The notes under the pieces: generated by a model
Seen by the model: only the letters and a program-made list of their open reading frames with translations
What the model was told of the DNA's origin: nothing
Database searches by the model: none
From: JBFWUW01 sp050247075
Lineage (GTDB): Bacteria > Planctomycetota > Planctomycetia > Pirellulales > JBFWUW01
Assembly: GCA_050247075.1 (NCBI GenBank)
Contig: JBFWUW010000001.1
Location: 62,001-126,000 of the forward strand
DNA: 64,000 nt
Direction of reading: 5' to 3'
Shown: positions 1 through 9,500 of the stretch, in pieces
Position numbering within the stretch: position 1 is the first letter of the stretch
Layout of the letters: the number at the start of each line of letters is the position of its first letter
Made by a program: the position numbers and the translations under genes

Positions 1-346
1 AAGCCAGATTTGCTCATCGGGCGGCGTGGCCGGAATTGCGGGGGCGGGAGTGTACTCGCCCAAGGCAGCCGGCGGCAAGACAAGCTAGGCGCAAGAAACT
101 CGCCCTGCCGTCAACGCTAGCGCTGGCTGCCAGCACAGACAGAACAGCCGGCAAGGCCGGTGCTGACTCGGCGGGTTTTCCCAAAGCGCAGTTCGGGCCG
201 TTCCGGTGCAAGCGTTTCCTGGCGGGTGACCGGTACTTGGCGGCTGGTGGTCATGCTTCGCCTTCAAACGCTCGATATCACACATCGGGGCGGATCCATT
301 AGCCTGGTAGCACTCCGGCCGTCACTTGCATGAAGGTCCGAATTCG
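1..346. other. No gene recognised at the window start
   Basis: Several short open frames cross this stretch on both strands. None has a protein-like composition, a convincing ribosome binding site or a family motif. It is probably the intergenic region upstream of the small lipoprotein gene that starts at 347, perhaps with the end of an unseen gene to the left. No repeat or terminator hairpin stood out. Confidence 0.5.
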
Positions 347-739
347 ATGACATCTAAAACATGGAAACAAGTTGTTGCGGTCACATTGCTGACGGCCGGT
401 GTTGTTGGCTGTAGCAGTAATGGCGGGCTGTTTCGGCGATTGGGCCGCGGCGACGATTGCCAGTCTTGTGACTATGGCTGCTGTGACATTTCCGACGGCG
501 GCATGTACGGCGGAAACATGGGCGGATATGTCGATTACGGCAATATGGGCGGAAACTCCGGTGGATGCACCAGTTGCGGTCAAGGGCCCGACTTAATGCC
601 CATCGGCGACGGCACAATGGGCCCCGGAACGTATGAGCAGCTTCCTAGCCAGCCGAACATTCCCCACGGCTTGCAGCCTACGCCCGCGCCGCGTTCGGCT
701 CCCGGACCGGTTCGTCCCGGTCCCGTCGGTGTGGAATAA
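347..739 (+). CDS. Small Gly/Cys-rich lipoprotein of unknown function
   Basis: A 130-residue protein with a lipoprotein signal: residues MTSKTWK, then a hydrophobic core VVAVTLLTAG, then the lipobox VVGC with Cys at about residue 22. Such proteins are lipidated and anchored to a membrane. The mature part is rich in Gly, Tyr, Met and Cys (for example DDCQSCDYGCCD), and the C-terminus is Pro-rich. I recognise no family. The ATG at 347 is preferred over the in-frame ATG at 326, because it puts the basic n-region at the N-terminus. It stands alone, convergent with scpB. The Cys-rich segment may bind metal or form disulfides, but that is inference. Confidence 0.7.
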   Translation: MTSKTWKQVVAVTLLTAGVVGCSSNGGLFRRLGRGDDCQSCDYGCCDISDGGMYGGNMGGYVDYGNMGGNSGGCTSCGQGPDLMPIGDGTMGPGTYEQLPSQPNIPHGLQPTPAPRSAPGPVRPGPVGVE

Positions 740-784
740 ACGGACGACGACGGACTTTCGGGGGCGAAATTGACGAGGCCACCC

Positions 785-1522
785 CTATTTTTCATCCAGG
801 TCGCGGCTGGTGGGCAGATCATCCAGGCTGGCCAGGCCAAAGATATCCAGAAACCGGCCCGTGGTACGGTAATGCAGCACGCGCGTGGCCGGGTCGGGCC
901 GTTCGACCGATAAGAGCTGCCGCCGCACAAGTTGGCCCAAGACCGCGCCGCTGGGCGTGCCTCGCAATTTTTGGATTTCATCCGCCGCGACCGGCTGGTT
1001 GTATGCCACCAGGGCCAACACATCGACGGCTGCCTGCGATAACCGGGCCTGCTTGACACGACCCTGAAATTTGTCGCGAACGCGGCGATGTTCTTCCCGC
1101 AAGGCCAGCCGATAACCGGCCCCCTCGCTGATGACCGCATAGGGACGGCCCTCTTGTTCGTAACGCTGGTTTAATTCACCAACGAGTTCGTACACCTCGT
1201 CCGGTTCAACACCGCGCATCACGCTGGCCAGTCGCTCGGCCGCAATCGGCCCCCCCGCGGGATCGCCCACGAACAGCAACGACTCCAGAATTGTCAATGG
1301 GCCGATCTCGCATTGCTCATCGCCCGGTGCCGAGGCGAGCGAGTCGGCCTCTACGATCGGTTCGGCAAAGTCCAACACCACGGGTGTCGGCTGATTGGCC
1401 TGATCCGCCTTGACCGGGCCGCCATCGCTGGCGGCCTGAGGCTCGCCGAGCGCGGCGGCAAACGCGGCGCTCAAGGCATCTAGCGACAAGCCCTCGCAAT
1501 CATCGGCGTTTTCGTCTGGCAT
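785..1522 (-). CDS. scpB: Segregation and condensation protein B (ScpB)
   Basis: A 245-residue protein matching ScpB, the winged-helix partner of ScpA and SMC in the bacterial condensin that organises newly replicated chromosome origins. The recognisable part runs from about residue 75 to the end. It contains LTILESLLFVGDPA, the segment LSQAAVDVLALVAYNQPV, the winged-helix turn EIQKLRGTPSGAVLGQLV, and the closing GRFLDIFGLASLDDLP typical of ScpB ends. The first 70 residues are acidic, low in complexity and probably disordered. The start is the ATG at 1522. No scpA is visible nearby. It is likely a cytoplasmic single-copy core gene. Confidence 0.93.
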   Translation of the reverse strand: MPDENADDCEGLSLDALSAAFAAALGEPQAASDGGPVKADQANQPTPVVLDFAEPIVEADSLASAPGDEQCEIGPLTILESLLFVGDPAGGPIAAERLASVMRGVEPDEVYELVGELNQRYEQEGRPYAVISEGAGYRLALREEHRRVRDKFQGRVKQARLSQAAVDVLALVAYNQPVAADEIQKLRGTPSGAVLGQLVRRQLLSVERPDPATRVLHYRTTGRFLDIFGLASLDDLPTSRDLDEK

Positions 1523-1566
1523 GGAACCGACTCTCGCAAAACCCGGGAAGTTACGACCTCAATGCC

Positions 1567-2571
1567 TCAACTCACCCGCGTCATTTCAAACAACTGCGTG
1601 GCCTGCGGGCCCAAGAATCCCTCGAAACGCACGCTTTGGCCGCTGGCCGGGTCTTTAATATCGCCGCGCTCCGCCAGTTCAAAATAGGCGTACGTCCAAG
1701 GCATCTTGGAACGCTTTCCCCCTTGCCGGACATCGACATCCAGCATCACAGCCGCGGTCGCGGTTTGACGCAGCTTGCTGCCGGCGGCCCCTTCAATCTC
1801 CGTTTTCATGGGCACGCCCGCGGCGGTGAGCGCGGCAATGGTCTTCTCGATATCGTCCAGCGCGGGCACGCCGTGTGAATTGATCAATGCCGTGAAATGG
1901 TTGACGTTGTAGCCGTGGACCAGCACCCAAGCGGCAAACTGGCTGGCCTGGTTGACCGCCTCCACATCCTTGCGAGGGGGCAAATCCCACGGCAACTCTT
2001 GGATGTAGGCCACGATCTTCTTGAGCAATTTGCCCCGTTCGTCGGGCGACAGTTCATTGACGCCCGCCAGTGAGGCCAAGGTGCTATCGGAAAGGGGATC
2101 GCGGTGCGTTTGCACCGTGCGCAAGATCGTCTTGCGCACGTCGGCCGGCAGGTTCCACAATTCCAACTCGGAGATAAACAGCTTGGGAAAGCCGGCCACG
2201 GGGTGCTGTAAATGGACGGAGGCCAGTTGCTTGTCGGGGAACTGATAATTGCCCGCGGCCGCATAGCCCAGTGCGCAAAAGATGCGGGCCAGGCCGCTTA
2301 TACCCACGGTGGGCCGCTGGCAGGCAATCGTGCGGAAAGCAATGTGGTCATTGACGAACGAGGCACCGGCCGCCGCCACTACCTCTTCGTACCGTTGTAC
2401 GTATTCGACCCGCTGGCGGTAGCGGGTCCACAAGGCGTCGAACAGGGCCAGCGTGAATCGGTCGCGGTCGTCGCGGGCCTCTACCTGGCAGTGCGGCGCG
2501 CCTAATGCAGTCGTAGCGGGAGATGCCTTGATCTTCTGTTTCTTGGCTTTCGGCTGCGCATTCGTCGGCAT
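1567..2571 (-). CDS. DUF1338 protein, 2-oxoadipate dioxygenase/decarboxylase family
   Basis: A 334-residue protein of the DUF1338 family. Characterised members (HglS/YdcJ type) are Fe(II)-dependent enzymes that convert 2-oxoadipate to D-2-hydroxyglutarate in lysine breakdown. Visible hallmarks are VNDHIAFRT with the first metal His, GLARIFCALGYAAAGNYQFP, PKLFISELELW, NVNHFTALIN with a second His, and a late YFELAERG that can supply the Glu ligand. The start is set at ATG 2571. The longer frame from 2604 adds 11 residues without support. It is divergent from the aminotransferase at 2717. That pairing would suit amino-acid catabolism, but the substrate here is inferred. Confidence 0.8.
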   Translation of the reverse strand: MPTNAQPKAKKQKIKASPATTALGAPHCQVEARDDRDRFTLALFDALWTRYRQRVEYVQRYEEVVAAAGASFVNDHIAFRTIACQRPTVGISGLARIFCALGYAAAGNYQFPDKQLASVHLQHPVAGFPKLFISELELWNLPADVRKTILRTVQTHRDPLSDSTLASLAGVNELSPDERGKLLKKIVAYIQELPWDLPPRKDVEAVNQASQFAAWVLVHGYNVNHFTALINSHGVPALDDIEKTIAALTAAGVPMKTEIEGAAGSKLRQTATAAVMLDVDVRQGGKRSKMPWTYAYFELAERGDIKDPASGQSVRFEGFLGPQATQLFEMTRVS

Positions 2572-2586
2572 GGGGTGGCTCCACCT

Positions 2587-2636
2587 GTTGGCCCGTTGGG
2601 ACACGACTCGATACGATAGAAAGTATAGGGGCCAAC
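2587..2636. promoter_or_regulatory. Inverted repeat in the divergent promoter region
   Basis: GTTGGCCC (2587-2594) and GGGCCAAC (2629-2636) form perfect 8-bp arms around a 34-nt AT-richer spacer. They lie between the divergent DUF1338 and aminotransferase genes. This could be a regulator site or a hairpin in the upstream leader. No -35/-10 pair was assigned. Confidence 0.25.
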
Positions 2637-2716
2637 GGCCCGCCGAGGAAAGAGAGTTCGCGGCAAGCCACCTGTATACCTCGAAGGAGGCGACCCAGTC
2701 GCCGAAGGAGCAGCGA

Positions 2717-4060
2717 ATGACGGATTTTATCGCTCCCGCCAGTCCTCAACTGCATCAGCCAATTCCTGGTCCCCTGGCGCGGGAACTGATTGAAACCGAC
2801 GAACTTTACACCTCTGCGTCATACACACGGCCCTATCCACTGGCGGTAAAGAGCGGGCGCGGCTGCTGGATTGAGGACCTGGACGGCAACCTCTTTCTCG
2901 ATTTCACGGCCGGAATTGCCGTGTGTGCCACGGGCCATTGCCACCCCCGTGTGGTCGAGGCCATCCGCGACCAGGCAGGCCAGCTTCTGCACATGTGCGG
3001 CGCCGACTTTTACTACCCGCCGCTGCGCGATCTGGCGCGGAAGTTGGCCGCCATCGCGCCGGGCAGTTCGCCCAAGCGTGTATTGTTCACCAATTCTGGG
3101 GCCGAGTCGGTCGAGGCGGCGATCAAGCTGGCCCGTTACACCACGCGGCGTTCGTACATCATCGCCTTTTATGGGGCCTTCCACGGCCGCACCATGGGGG
3201 CCCTGTCACTCACCGCCAGCAAAGTCACCCAGCGCAAGCGATTTGAGCCGCTGATGCCCGACGTGCTGCACGTGGGCTACGGAAACTGTTTCCGCTGCCC
3301 CTACAATTTGACCTACGGTGATTGCGGCATTGAATGCGTGTCGTTTCTCGAGCGGCATTTGTTTCGCCAGATTGTCTCGCCCGACGAGGTGGCCGCGATC
3401 ATTGTCGAGCCAATCCAAGGGGAAGGAGGTTACGTCGTTCCGCCGCCTGAGTATCACCGCCTGCTGAAGGAACTCTGCCAGCGGCACGGCATTTTGTACG
3501 TGGCCGACGAGATCCAATCGGGCATGGGCCGGACGGGCAAGATGTTCGCGCTGGAGCATTGGGGGATCGAGCCAGATATTCTTTGCCTGGCCAAGGGGTT
3601 GGCCAGCGGCATGCCATTGGGTGCCATCGTGGCCCGCGCCGAATGCATGCAGTGGGAACAAGGCTCGCACGCCAGTACCTTTGGCGGCAACCCCGTCTCG
3701 TGCGCCGCCGCGTTGGCGACGATTGAACTGCTGGAGGAGGGACTGACGGAAAACGCCCGTATTCAAGGCGACTTCTTGCTGAATGAAATGCGGCAAATGA
3801 TGGCCCGGCACCAACACATTGGCGATGTCCGCGGCCTGGGACTGATGCTCGCCTTGGACTTTGTGGAGGATCGCGAAACCAAACAGCCGGCCACCGCGCT
3901 GCGCGACAAGATCGTGCAAGCCTGCTTCCGCCGCGGGTTGCTGGTGCTGGGTTGCGGTGAAGGTGCATTGCGCTTCTGCCCGCCGCTCGTCATCACGCGG
4001 GAAGAGGCGGCGACCGCCATGCAAATCGTGGCGGCGGCCTTGGTCGAAGCGGGCGCCTGA
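2717..4060 (+). CDS. Class-III PLP aminotransferase (acetylornithine/4-aminobutyrate type)
   Basis: A 447-residue fold-type I aminotransferase of class III. These enzymes move an omega-amino group from acetylornithine, ornithine, GABA or similar donors to 2-oxoglutarate through PLP. Seen here are LDFTAGIAVCATGHCHP, the PLP phosphate site TNSGAESVEAAIKLAR, AFHGRTMGALSLT, the cofactor Asp in YVADEIQSGMGRTGK, and the Schiff-base Lys in LCLAKGLASGMPLGA. An insertion with FRCPYNLTYGDCG resembles the acetylornithine aminotransferase family of archaea and planctomycetes. The ATG at 2717 follows a strong GAAGGAG at 2704-2710. The frame is open back to 2453, but that part overlaps the divergent gene and is not protein-like. 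The exact substrate is uncertain. Confidence 0.9.
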   Translation: MTDFIAPASPQLHQPIPGPLARELIETDELYTSASYTRPYPLAVKSGRGCWIEDLDGNLFLDFTAGIAVCATGHCHPRVVEAIRDQAGQLLHMCGADFYYPPLRDLARKLAAIAPGSSPKRVLFTNSGAESVEAAIKLARYTTRRSYIIAFYGAFHGRTMGALSLTASKVTQRKRFEPLMPDVLHVGYGNCFRCPYNLTYGDCGIECVSFLERHLFRQIVSPDEVAAIIVEPIQGEGGYVVPPPEYHRLLKELCQRHGILYVADEIQSGMGRTGKMFALEHWGIEPDILCLAKGLASGMPLGAIVARAECMQWEQGSHASTFGGNPVSCAAALATIELLEEGLTENARIQGDFLLNEMRQMMARHQHIGDVRGLGLMLALDFVEDRETKQPATALRDKIVQACFRRGLLVLGCGEGALRFCPPLVITREEAATAMQIVAAALVEAGA

Positions 4061-4140
4061 TAGGCAAAGTTAAGAAAAAACCCGGAGACCGCCGCACTCA
4101 CAAGAGTGACATGGCGGGAGGTGGGGAAACATTGGGATGT

Positions 4141-4210
4141 GAAAGAACGCGGGGAGGACGCGCCAGGACCGCGGGAGGGTCCATCGGGTCCGTTCTTCTT
4201 CTACCTTTCC
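4141..4210 (+). terminator. Possible hairpin terminator after the aminotransferase
   Basis: GGACC (4166-4170) can pair with GGTCC (4178-4182), or with a second copy at 4187-4191. An outer pair, AAGAACG with CGTTCTT, lies around it, followed by a pyrimidine-rich run. The position between convergent genes fits a terminator, but the T-run is poor. Confidence 0.25.
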
Positions 4211-4234
4211 CTTGAATCGCACGGGGTCTCCGGG

Positions 4235-5164
4235 TCAATTTGCGAACGCTGGATTATGTTCGATCAGGCCCGATTTCTCCAAGGCCACTATCGCCAGATT
4301 GTGGCGATTGGCGAATTGGACGACTTCCTGTTCGTCGATAATGATCGTGCGACCCGCTTCCACGGCCAGCACGCGGCCACCGGCCTGTACCAGGTTTTCC
4401 ACTGTCCCCAGACCAATGGTCGGGACATCGAAACGCATGTCTTGCCGCGGCTTAGCAACCTTGACCAAGGTAAATCCGCCAGACTGGCACAGGGTGCCGG
4501 CGCGGGCGATGCAGGCATCGGTCCCTTCGATGGCTTCCACGGCGATCGTGGCACGGTCCTTGACGGCCACGCTTTGGCCAATATCGAGCCGCCCCATTTC
4601 CTTGGCCACGTTCCATCCAAATTCAATGTCGCGGCACTGCGCGGCGGTGGGGCCGCGGGCGGTCAGCTTTCCGTATCGCACGAGCAACTCCGGTGCGTAG
4701 TCGGTGGCGGGTTCAAAGCAAATTCCGTCGGCCGCGAATGCATCGACCAGGGCCGTCAGCAGCGTATCGTCCTTGCGGTCCTTTCGCGACAGCAACAAGT
4801 GCGGGTAGAAGCACTTAATGGTCCGCCAGTCGGGTAAATGCCGAATCCACAGCCCGCGGCGAAACAGCAAAGTCTTGTGGAACTTGCCCGCGAGTGTGGC
4901 GCGGGCCACGTTGTGCCGGTGAAAATATCGAATCGCCCGCCCTAATTTGCCAACGCCAATGGTGGCATAGTCGGCGCACCAATGGGACAAGCCGGGGTCG
5001 GCGTGTCCCTCGACACCCAGGCAATGCACCGCGAAGCCTTGCCGCGACAGAGCTTGGGCCACGACGACAGGGTATCTGCCCCATCCAGCCACCAGGCCAA
5101 TCGGCCGCTGCGCGGAAGCACCGCTGCGAGGCGCGGCCAGTGGGGCAACGTCAGGCCGCGGCAT
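4235..5164 (-). CDS. lpxI: UDP-2,3-diacylglucosamine pyrophosphatase LpxI
   Basis: A 309-residue LpxI (DUF1009) protein. LpxI hydrolyses UDP-2,3-diacylglucosamine to lipid X and UMP, the fourth step of lipid A synthesis, in bacteria that lack LpxH. The N-terminal domain has GLVAGWGRYPVVVAQAL, the middle has ATLAGKFHKTLLFRR, and the C-terminal domain has DIGQSVAVKDRATIAVEAIEGTD and LVKVAKPRQDMRFDVPTIG, all typical of the family. The ATG at 5164 is chosen because everything upstream is the lpxD frame read out of phase. It overlaps the end of lpxD by 14 bp, so the two are probably translationally coupled. Confidence 0.92.
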   Translation of the reverse strand: MPRPDVAPLAAPRSGASAQRPIGLVAGWGRYPVVVAQALSRQGFAVHCLGVEGHADPGLSHWCADYATIGVGKLGRAIRYFHRHNVARATLAGKFHKTLLFRRGLWIRHLPDWRTIKCFYPHLLLSRKDRKDDTLLTALVDAFAADGICFEPATDYAPELLVRYGKLTARGPTAAQCRDIEFGWNVAKEMGRLDIGQSVAVKDRATIAVEAIEGTDACIARAGTLCQSGGFTLVKVAKPRQDMRFDVPTIGLGTVENLVQAGGRVLAVEAGRTIIIDEQEVVQFANRHNLAIVALEKSGLIEHNPAFAN

Positions 5165-6203
5165 TGCGCTCTCCCAGCGAGCGTTGTTGCATGGCGTCGA
5201 TTGATTTTTGCAAGTCACGCATCTGCTGCCGCATTTCCGGCAATTTGCCGAACACGGCAATGCAGCGGCGCTGCTGCGACAGTGGCAAACCGGGGTAGCC
5301 AAACATCACGGCTTCGTTGGCTACATCGTTGCTTATGCCGGTCTGGGCGCACAAAATCGCGCGGTCGCCCACCTTGACGTGGTCGCTAACGCCAACCTGC
5401 CCAGCCATCACGACGTAATCGCCGGTCGTGGAACTGCCGGCAATGCCGACCTGCGAACAGAGCAGATTGTGCCGGCCAATCTGGCAGTTGTGGCCAATCA
5501 TCACCAGATTATCGATCTTGGTCCCCTCACCTACCGTGGTTGGCCCATAAGTTCCGCGGTCGATGGTGCTGCCGGCACCAATTTCCACATCGGCGCCAAT
5601 TTCGACATAGCCCAACTGTGCCGAAAGCGCATGCCGGCCCGCCACCTGACGGTAGCCAAACCCGTAAGCTCCAATGGACACGCCCGCGTGCAAAATGCAA
5701 CGCGGGCCAATCCGCGAATCCTCATATAACACGGCGTTGGGAAAGATGGTTACATTCTCGCCGATCTGGCAGCCCGCCATGATCCGCGCGCCGGCATGGA
5801 CAACGGTGCCTTTTCCAAGTTGCACGTCATCGCCGATGATCGCGCCTGCATGGACTTCAACCCCTTCGGCCAATTGAGCTGTCGGGCTGACGATGGCATG
5901 CGGGCTGACGCCGCCGTGGCTCTTACGGCGCGGCGGCCGAAAGCGCGTCACAATGGCGGCGAAGGCGGCATGCACGTCGTCAACTTGTACGGTGGGCAAA
6001 TGGTCTGCCAGCACGCCCCGCGGCACGACAGCCGCCGACGCGGATGTGGCCTGCAATTCGCGCAACTTGGTAGGATCGTCGATGAAGGTGATTTCGCCCG
6101 GCTTGGCCCGCACGAGAATGTCGGCACCATGGATCGGCAGCGCGTGGTCGCCGGCCAACTCGCCCGCCACTAGCTTGCAAAGATCGCCCAGTTGAATCGG
6201 CAT
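5151..6203 (-). CDS. lpxD: UDP-3-O-acylglucosamine N-acyltransferase LpxD
   Basis: A 350-residue LpxD, which adds the N-linked hydroxyacyl chain from acyl-ACP to UDP-3-O-acylglucosamine in lipid A synthesis. The N-terminal uridine-binding domain (MPIQLGDLCKLVAGEL, then EITFIDDPTKLRELQ) is followed by a left-handed beta-helix of hexapeptide repeats from about residue 100 to 300. The catalytic His lies in LVMIGHNCQIGRHN, followed by QVGIAGSSTTGDYVVMAGQ. The last 40 residues form the usual C-terminal helix. The start is ATG 6203; the longer frame to 6347 is not protein-like. lpxI follows with a 14-bp overlap, so the locus implies a lipid A-bearing outer membrane. Confidence 0.95.
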   Translation of the reverse strand: MPIQLGDLCKLVAGELAGDHALPIHGADILVRAKPGEITFIDDPTKLRELQATSASAAVVPRGVLADHLPTVQVDDVHAAFAAIVTRFRPPRRKSHGGVSPHAIVSPTAQLAEGVEVHAGAIIGDDVQLGKGTVVHAGARIMAGCQIGENVTIFPNAVLYEDSRIGPRCILHAGVSIGAYGFGYRQVAGRHALSAQLGYVEIGADVEIGAGSTIDRGTYGPTTVGEGTKIDNLVMIGHNCQIGRHNLLCSQVGIAGSSTTGDYVVMAGQVGVSDHVKVGDRAILCAQTGISNDVANEAVMFGYPGLPLSQQRRCIAVFGKLPEMRQQMRDLQKSIDAMQQRSLGERNAAA

Positions 6204-6507
6204 AAGACGGAATCCTTTCCGTAGCGGCGACAATCGGCAGCGCAATCCATTGCGTCCACTCGCATCGCGCTGTGGGCAATCTAATCCAGGTGCTCTAATT
6301 TCGGCAAGATCGAATGTTTGGTCCACCAAAAGTGTGGGGCCTGGCAAATTGCACGATCGCTCTCGGCGGCATCTATGCAGAGCGTGCTGTCGTTGCCTGC
6401 TTTGCCAGAGGGCCGCGTGGATATCGCTATCGCGGCCAATCGGCCTATCTGGTTAGAATCCGCCGGAACCCATCCGCGTGGCGTGTAGAAGCGCCGGCGG
6501 CCTTCGT
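6204..6507. other. Divergent intergenic region, no gene seen
   Basis: The stretch between lpxD (minus) and the large haem-binding protein (plus) shows no protein-like frame. It should hold both promoters, but I could not assign convincing -35/-10 boxes. Its right end borders the 26-bp palindrome at 6508-6533. Confidence 0.4.
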
Positions 6508-6533
6508 GGACCGTTCGCCGCGGCGAACGGTCC
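6508..6533. promoter_or_regulatory. 26-bp perfect palindrome upstream of the haem-binding protein gene
   Basis: The half-site GGACCGTTCGCCG is followed at once by its exact reverse complement CGGCGAACGGTCC, so all 26 bases form one dyad with no spacer. It ends 40 bp before the ATG at 6574 and lies just upstream of the GAAAGGGAG ribosome binding site. It could be an operator for a dimeric regulator, or a strong hairpin in the leader mRNA. Confidence 0.5.
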
Positions 6534-6573
6534 TTGCGACTAACAGCTTCTGAAAGGGAGTCGGCAGGAAGCC

Positions 6574-9500
6574 ATGAAAACCCCCATGCTCGCCCTCGTG
6601 GCCATGTTTGTGCTGGCCGGTGTTACGCAATCGGCCGAGGTTCGCAAAGCCGCCAAGAGCCGCTCGTCGGGCGAGGCTGAGTGGATCTGGTCGCCAGAAC
6701 AGGCTGACGGCAAGGTTTCGCCCGCCTCCGCTTGCTGGTTCCGCAAGTCGTTCGAAATCACCAATCCCGAGGAGGGATCGGTCATCGTGGCTTGCGACGA
6801 CCGCTACGAACTCTTCGTCAACGGCCGGCAGGCCGGAGCCGGCCAGGACTGGCGGACCATGGACACGTATGACATCAGCGAACTGCTGGTGTCGGGCCGC
6901 AATGTCGTCTCGATCAAGGGTGAGAATATCCGGGGCACCACCGCCGGACTGGTAGCGCGGGTGACGGTCAAGCGGGCTGGCGATACCACGGTAGCCCATT
7001 CGACCGACGCCACCTGGAAGACGTCGCTCGTTGAGGAACCTGGCTGGCAGCGGATCACCTTCAACGATGCAAAATGGGCCGCCGCGCATAGTTTCGGCGA
7101 ATTCGGCAGCACGGCCCCTTGGGATAACGAAGTGACCGCCAGCAATGGCTCGGGCGGACGATTTTTGCTGCCGAAGCAGTTCCGGGTGGAACGCATCGTG
7201 CAACCCGATGAAGCCGGTGCGTTGATCTCCATGGCGTTTAATGAATGGGGCGATATCCTGGCATCGCGCGAGAATGGCCCGCTGGTCATCATTCGCGACG
7301 AGGACCAGGACTCGGTCCCCGAGACCCTCAGCGTGTATTGCGACAAAGTCAAGAATTGCCACGGGATTTTGCCCCTAAACGGCAATGTCTTCGTGGTTGG
7401 TACTGGTCCCGAAGGAGCGGGTGTCTACCGCCTGTCCGATTCCGACCAGAACGGCGACGTTGACGACGTCAAGAAAATCTTGGCCTTCAAAGGTGAAATT
7501 GGCGAGCACGGGCCGCATGGGCTGGTACTGGGACCAGACGGCCTGCTGTACATCATGGTCGGCAATTTCACCCATGTAGAAACTGGCGTCTCGCCCACCA
7601 GCCCGCTCAAGGACTACTACGAAGGCGACCTGGTGCAGCCGCGCTATGAGGATGCCGGCGGCCACGATGTGGGTATCAAAGCGCCTGGCGGCACGGTGAT
7701 TCGCACCGATCTGGAAGGCAGCTTCGCGGAGATGTACTGCTGCGGTCTGCGCAACGCCTTCGACCTGGCGTTCAACCGCGACGGCGAGCTATTCACATAC
7801 GACTCGGACATGGAGTGGGACTTTGGCCTGCCTTGGTATAGGCCCGTGCGGTTGAATCATTTGATTCCTGGGTCGGAATCGGGCTGGCGGAGCGGCTGGG
7901 CCAAGTGGCCCGACTACTATCTGGACAACCTTCCCGCGGTGATGGATACCGGCCGCGGTTCGCCGACGGGCATGATTTTTTACAACCACACCAAGTTCCC
8001 CAAGCGTTACCAGGGCTGCTTGTTCGCGGCAGACTGGTCGCAAGGGAGAATCGTGGCGTTGCGGTTTGAGCAGGCGGGCGGATCGTACGTTTGCGGCGGC
8101 GAGGCATTCTTGCAAGGCCGCCCCTTGAATGTGACAGACGTGGCCGTAGGGCCCGACGGATGGCTGTACTTCACCACCGGCGGACGGGATACCGAAGGGG
8201 GTGTCTACCGCGTGATCTATAGCGGCAAGCTGCCCCAAGAAATTGAGCCCGAAGGTATTCTGCGGGCCGTGCGCCAGCCGCAATTTGAATCGGCTTGGGC
8301 CCGCGAAGCCATCGCCACCATCAAGGAAGAATTGGGAATTGAGTGGGCCCCGGACTTGCTGCGGGTGGCCAGCGATGCGTCGGGACTGCCCGAGGACCGT
8401 ACGCGGGCCTTGGACATGATGCAGTTGTTTGGCCCCAGCCCCAAGGTGCCCATGCTGGTCAAGTTGGCAAGCGACACTTCGCCCCCTGTCCGTGCCAAAG
8501 CCGTGGAACTGCTGGGGATGCATGTCGATACCGCCAATGGCGAGGAACTCACCGCCTTGCTAGGCGACAAGGATCCGCTAGTCCGCCGCAAGGCATGCGA
8601 GGCTCTGGTCCGCGCCGGCATGGACGCGCCCGTGGAAAAGATCTTGCCCATCCTGGCGGACGAGGACCGTTTTGTTGCCTGGGCCGCGCGACGTGCTTTG
8701 GAAGCCAGCCCTCCCAGCCAATGGCGCGAGCAGGTCTTGGCTGCCAAGAAACCGCGGGCATTTCTGAATGGTGCCGTGGCCCTGTTGACGGTCGATCCAA
8801 CACCCGAGGACGCCCGCGCTATTCTCTCCCGCTGCGGCGAACTGATGCAGGGATATCTGGACGACGAAGCGTTTCTGGACCTGTTGCGTGTCATGCAATT
8901 GGCATACTACCGTGGCGAACTTCCCGCGGATGCCCTGCCTGAGATCAATACGATGGTCGCCGAGGAGTACCCGTCGCTCGAGCCAAGGATCAACCGCGAA
9001 TTGATCCGCCTGTTGGCCAACATGAAAGACACTTCGGCCACCGACCGCTTATTGGAGGAACTGCGCGGCAAGTCTGCCCTGCCCGAGCGGTTGCACCTGG
9101 CGCTTTATAGCCGGTTTCTGGCGGCCAATTGGACCATGCAGCAAAAGATGGAACTGTTGCGGTTTTACGAAACGGCCCGCACCACGGAAGGCGCCGGATA
9201 CAGCTACTCCCTGTATGTGGCCAACTTCACCAAGGATGTGGTGGCCGACTTGAACGAAGAGGAGCAGACGGAAGTCCTCAACCAGGCGCTGAAAATGCCC
9301 ACGGCGGCGTTGAATGTCCTCTCGCGGCTGCCGGAAAAGCCGACTCCCGAGGTCTTGAACTATCTAATCGAGATCGACCGCCGCTTGAAAGCGCTCGATA
9401 CGGAAGCCTCAAAGCAGTTGCAAATTGGCATCGTGGCGATTCTCGGTGCTAGCAAGCATCGCGACGCCATGACCTATTTGCGCGAACTTTTCGAGACCCA

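Noticed and set aside
2453..2716. Upstream extension of the aminotransferase frame
   Set aside because: It overlaps the divergent DUF1338 gene, is not protein-like, and a strong GAAGGAG precedes the ATG at 2717.
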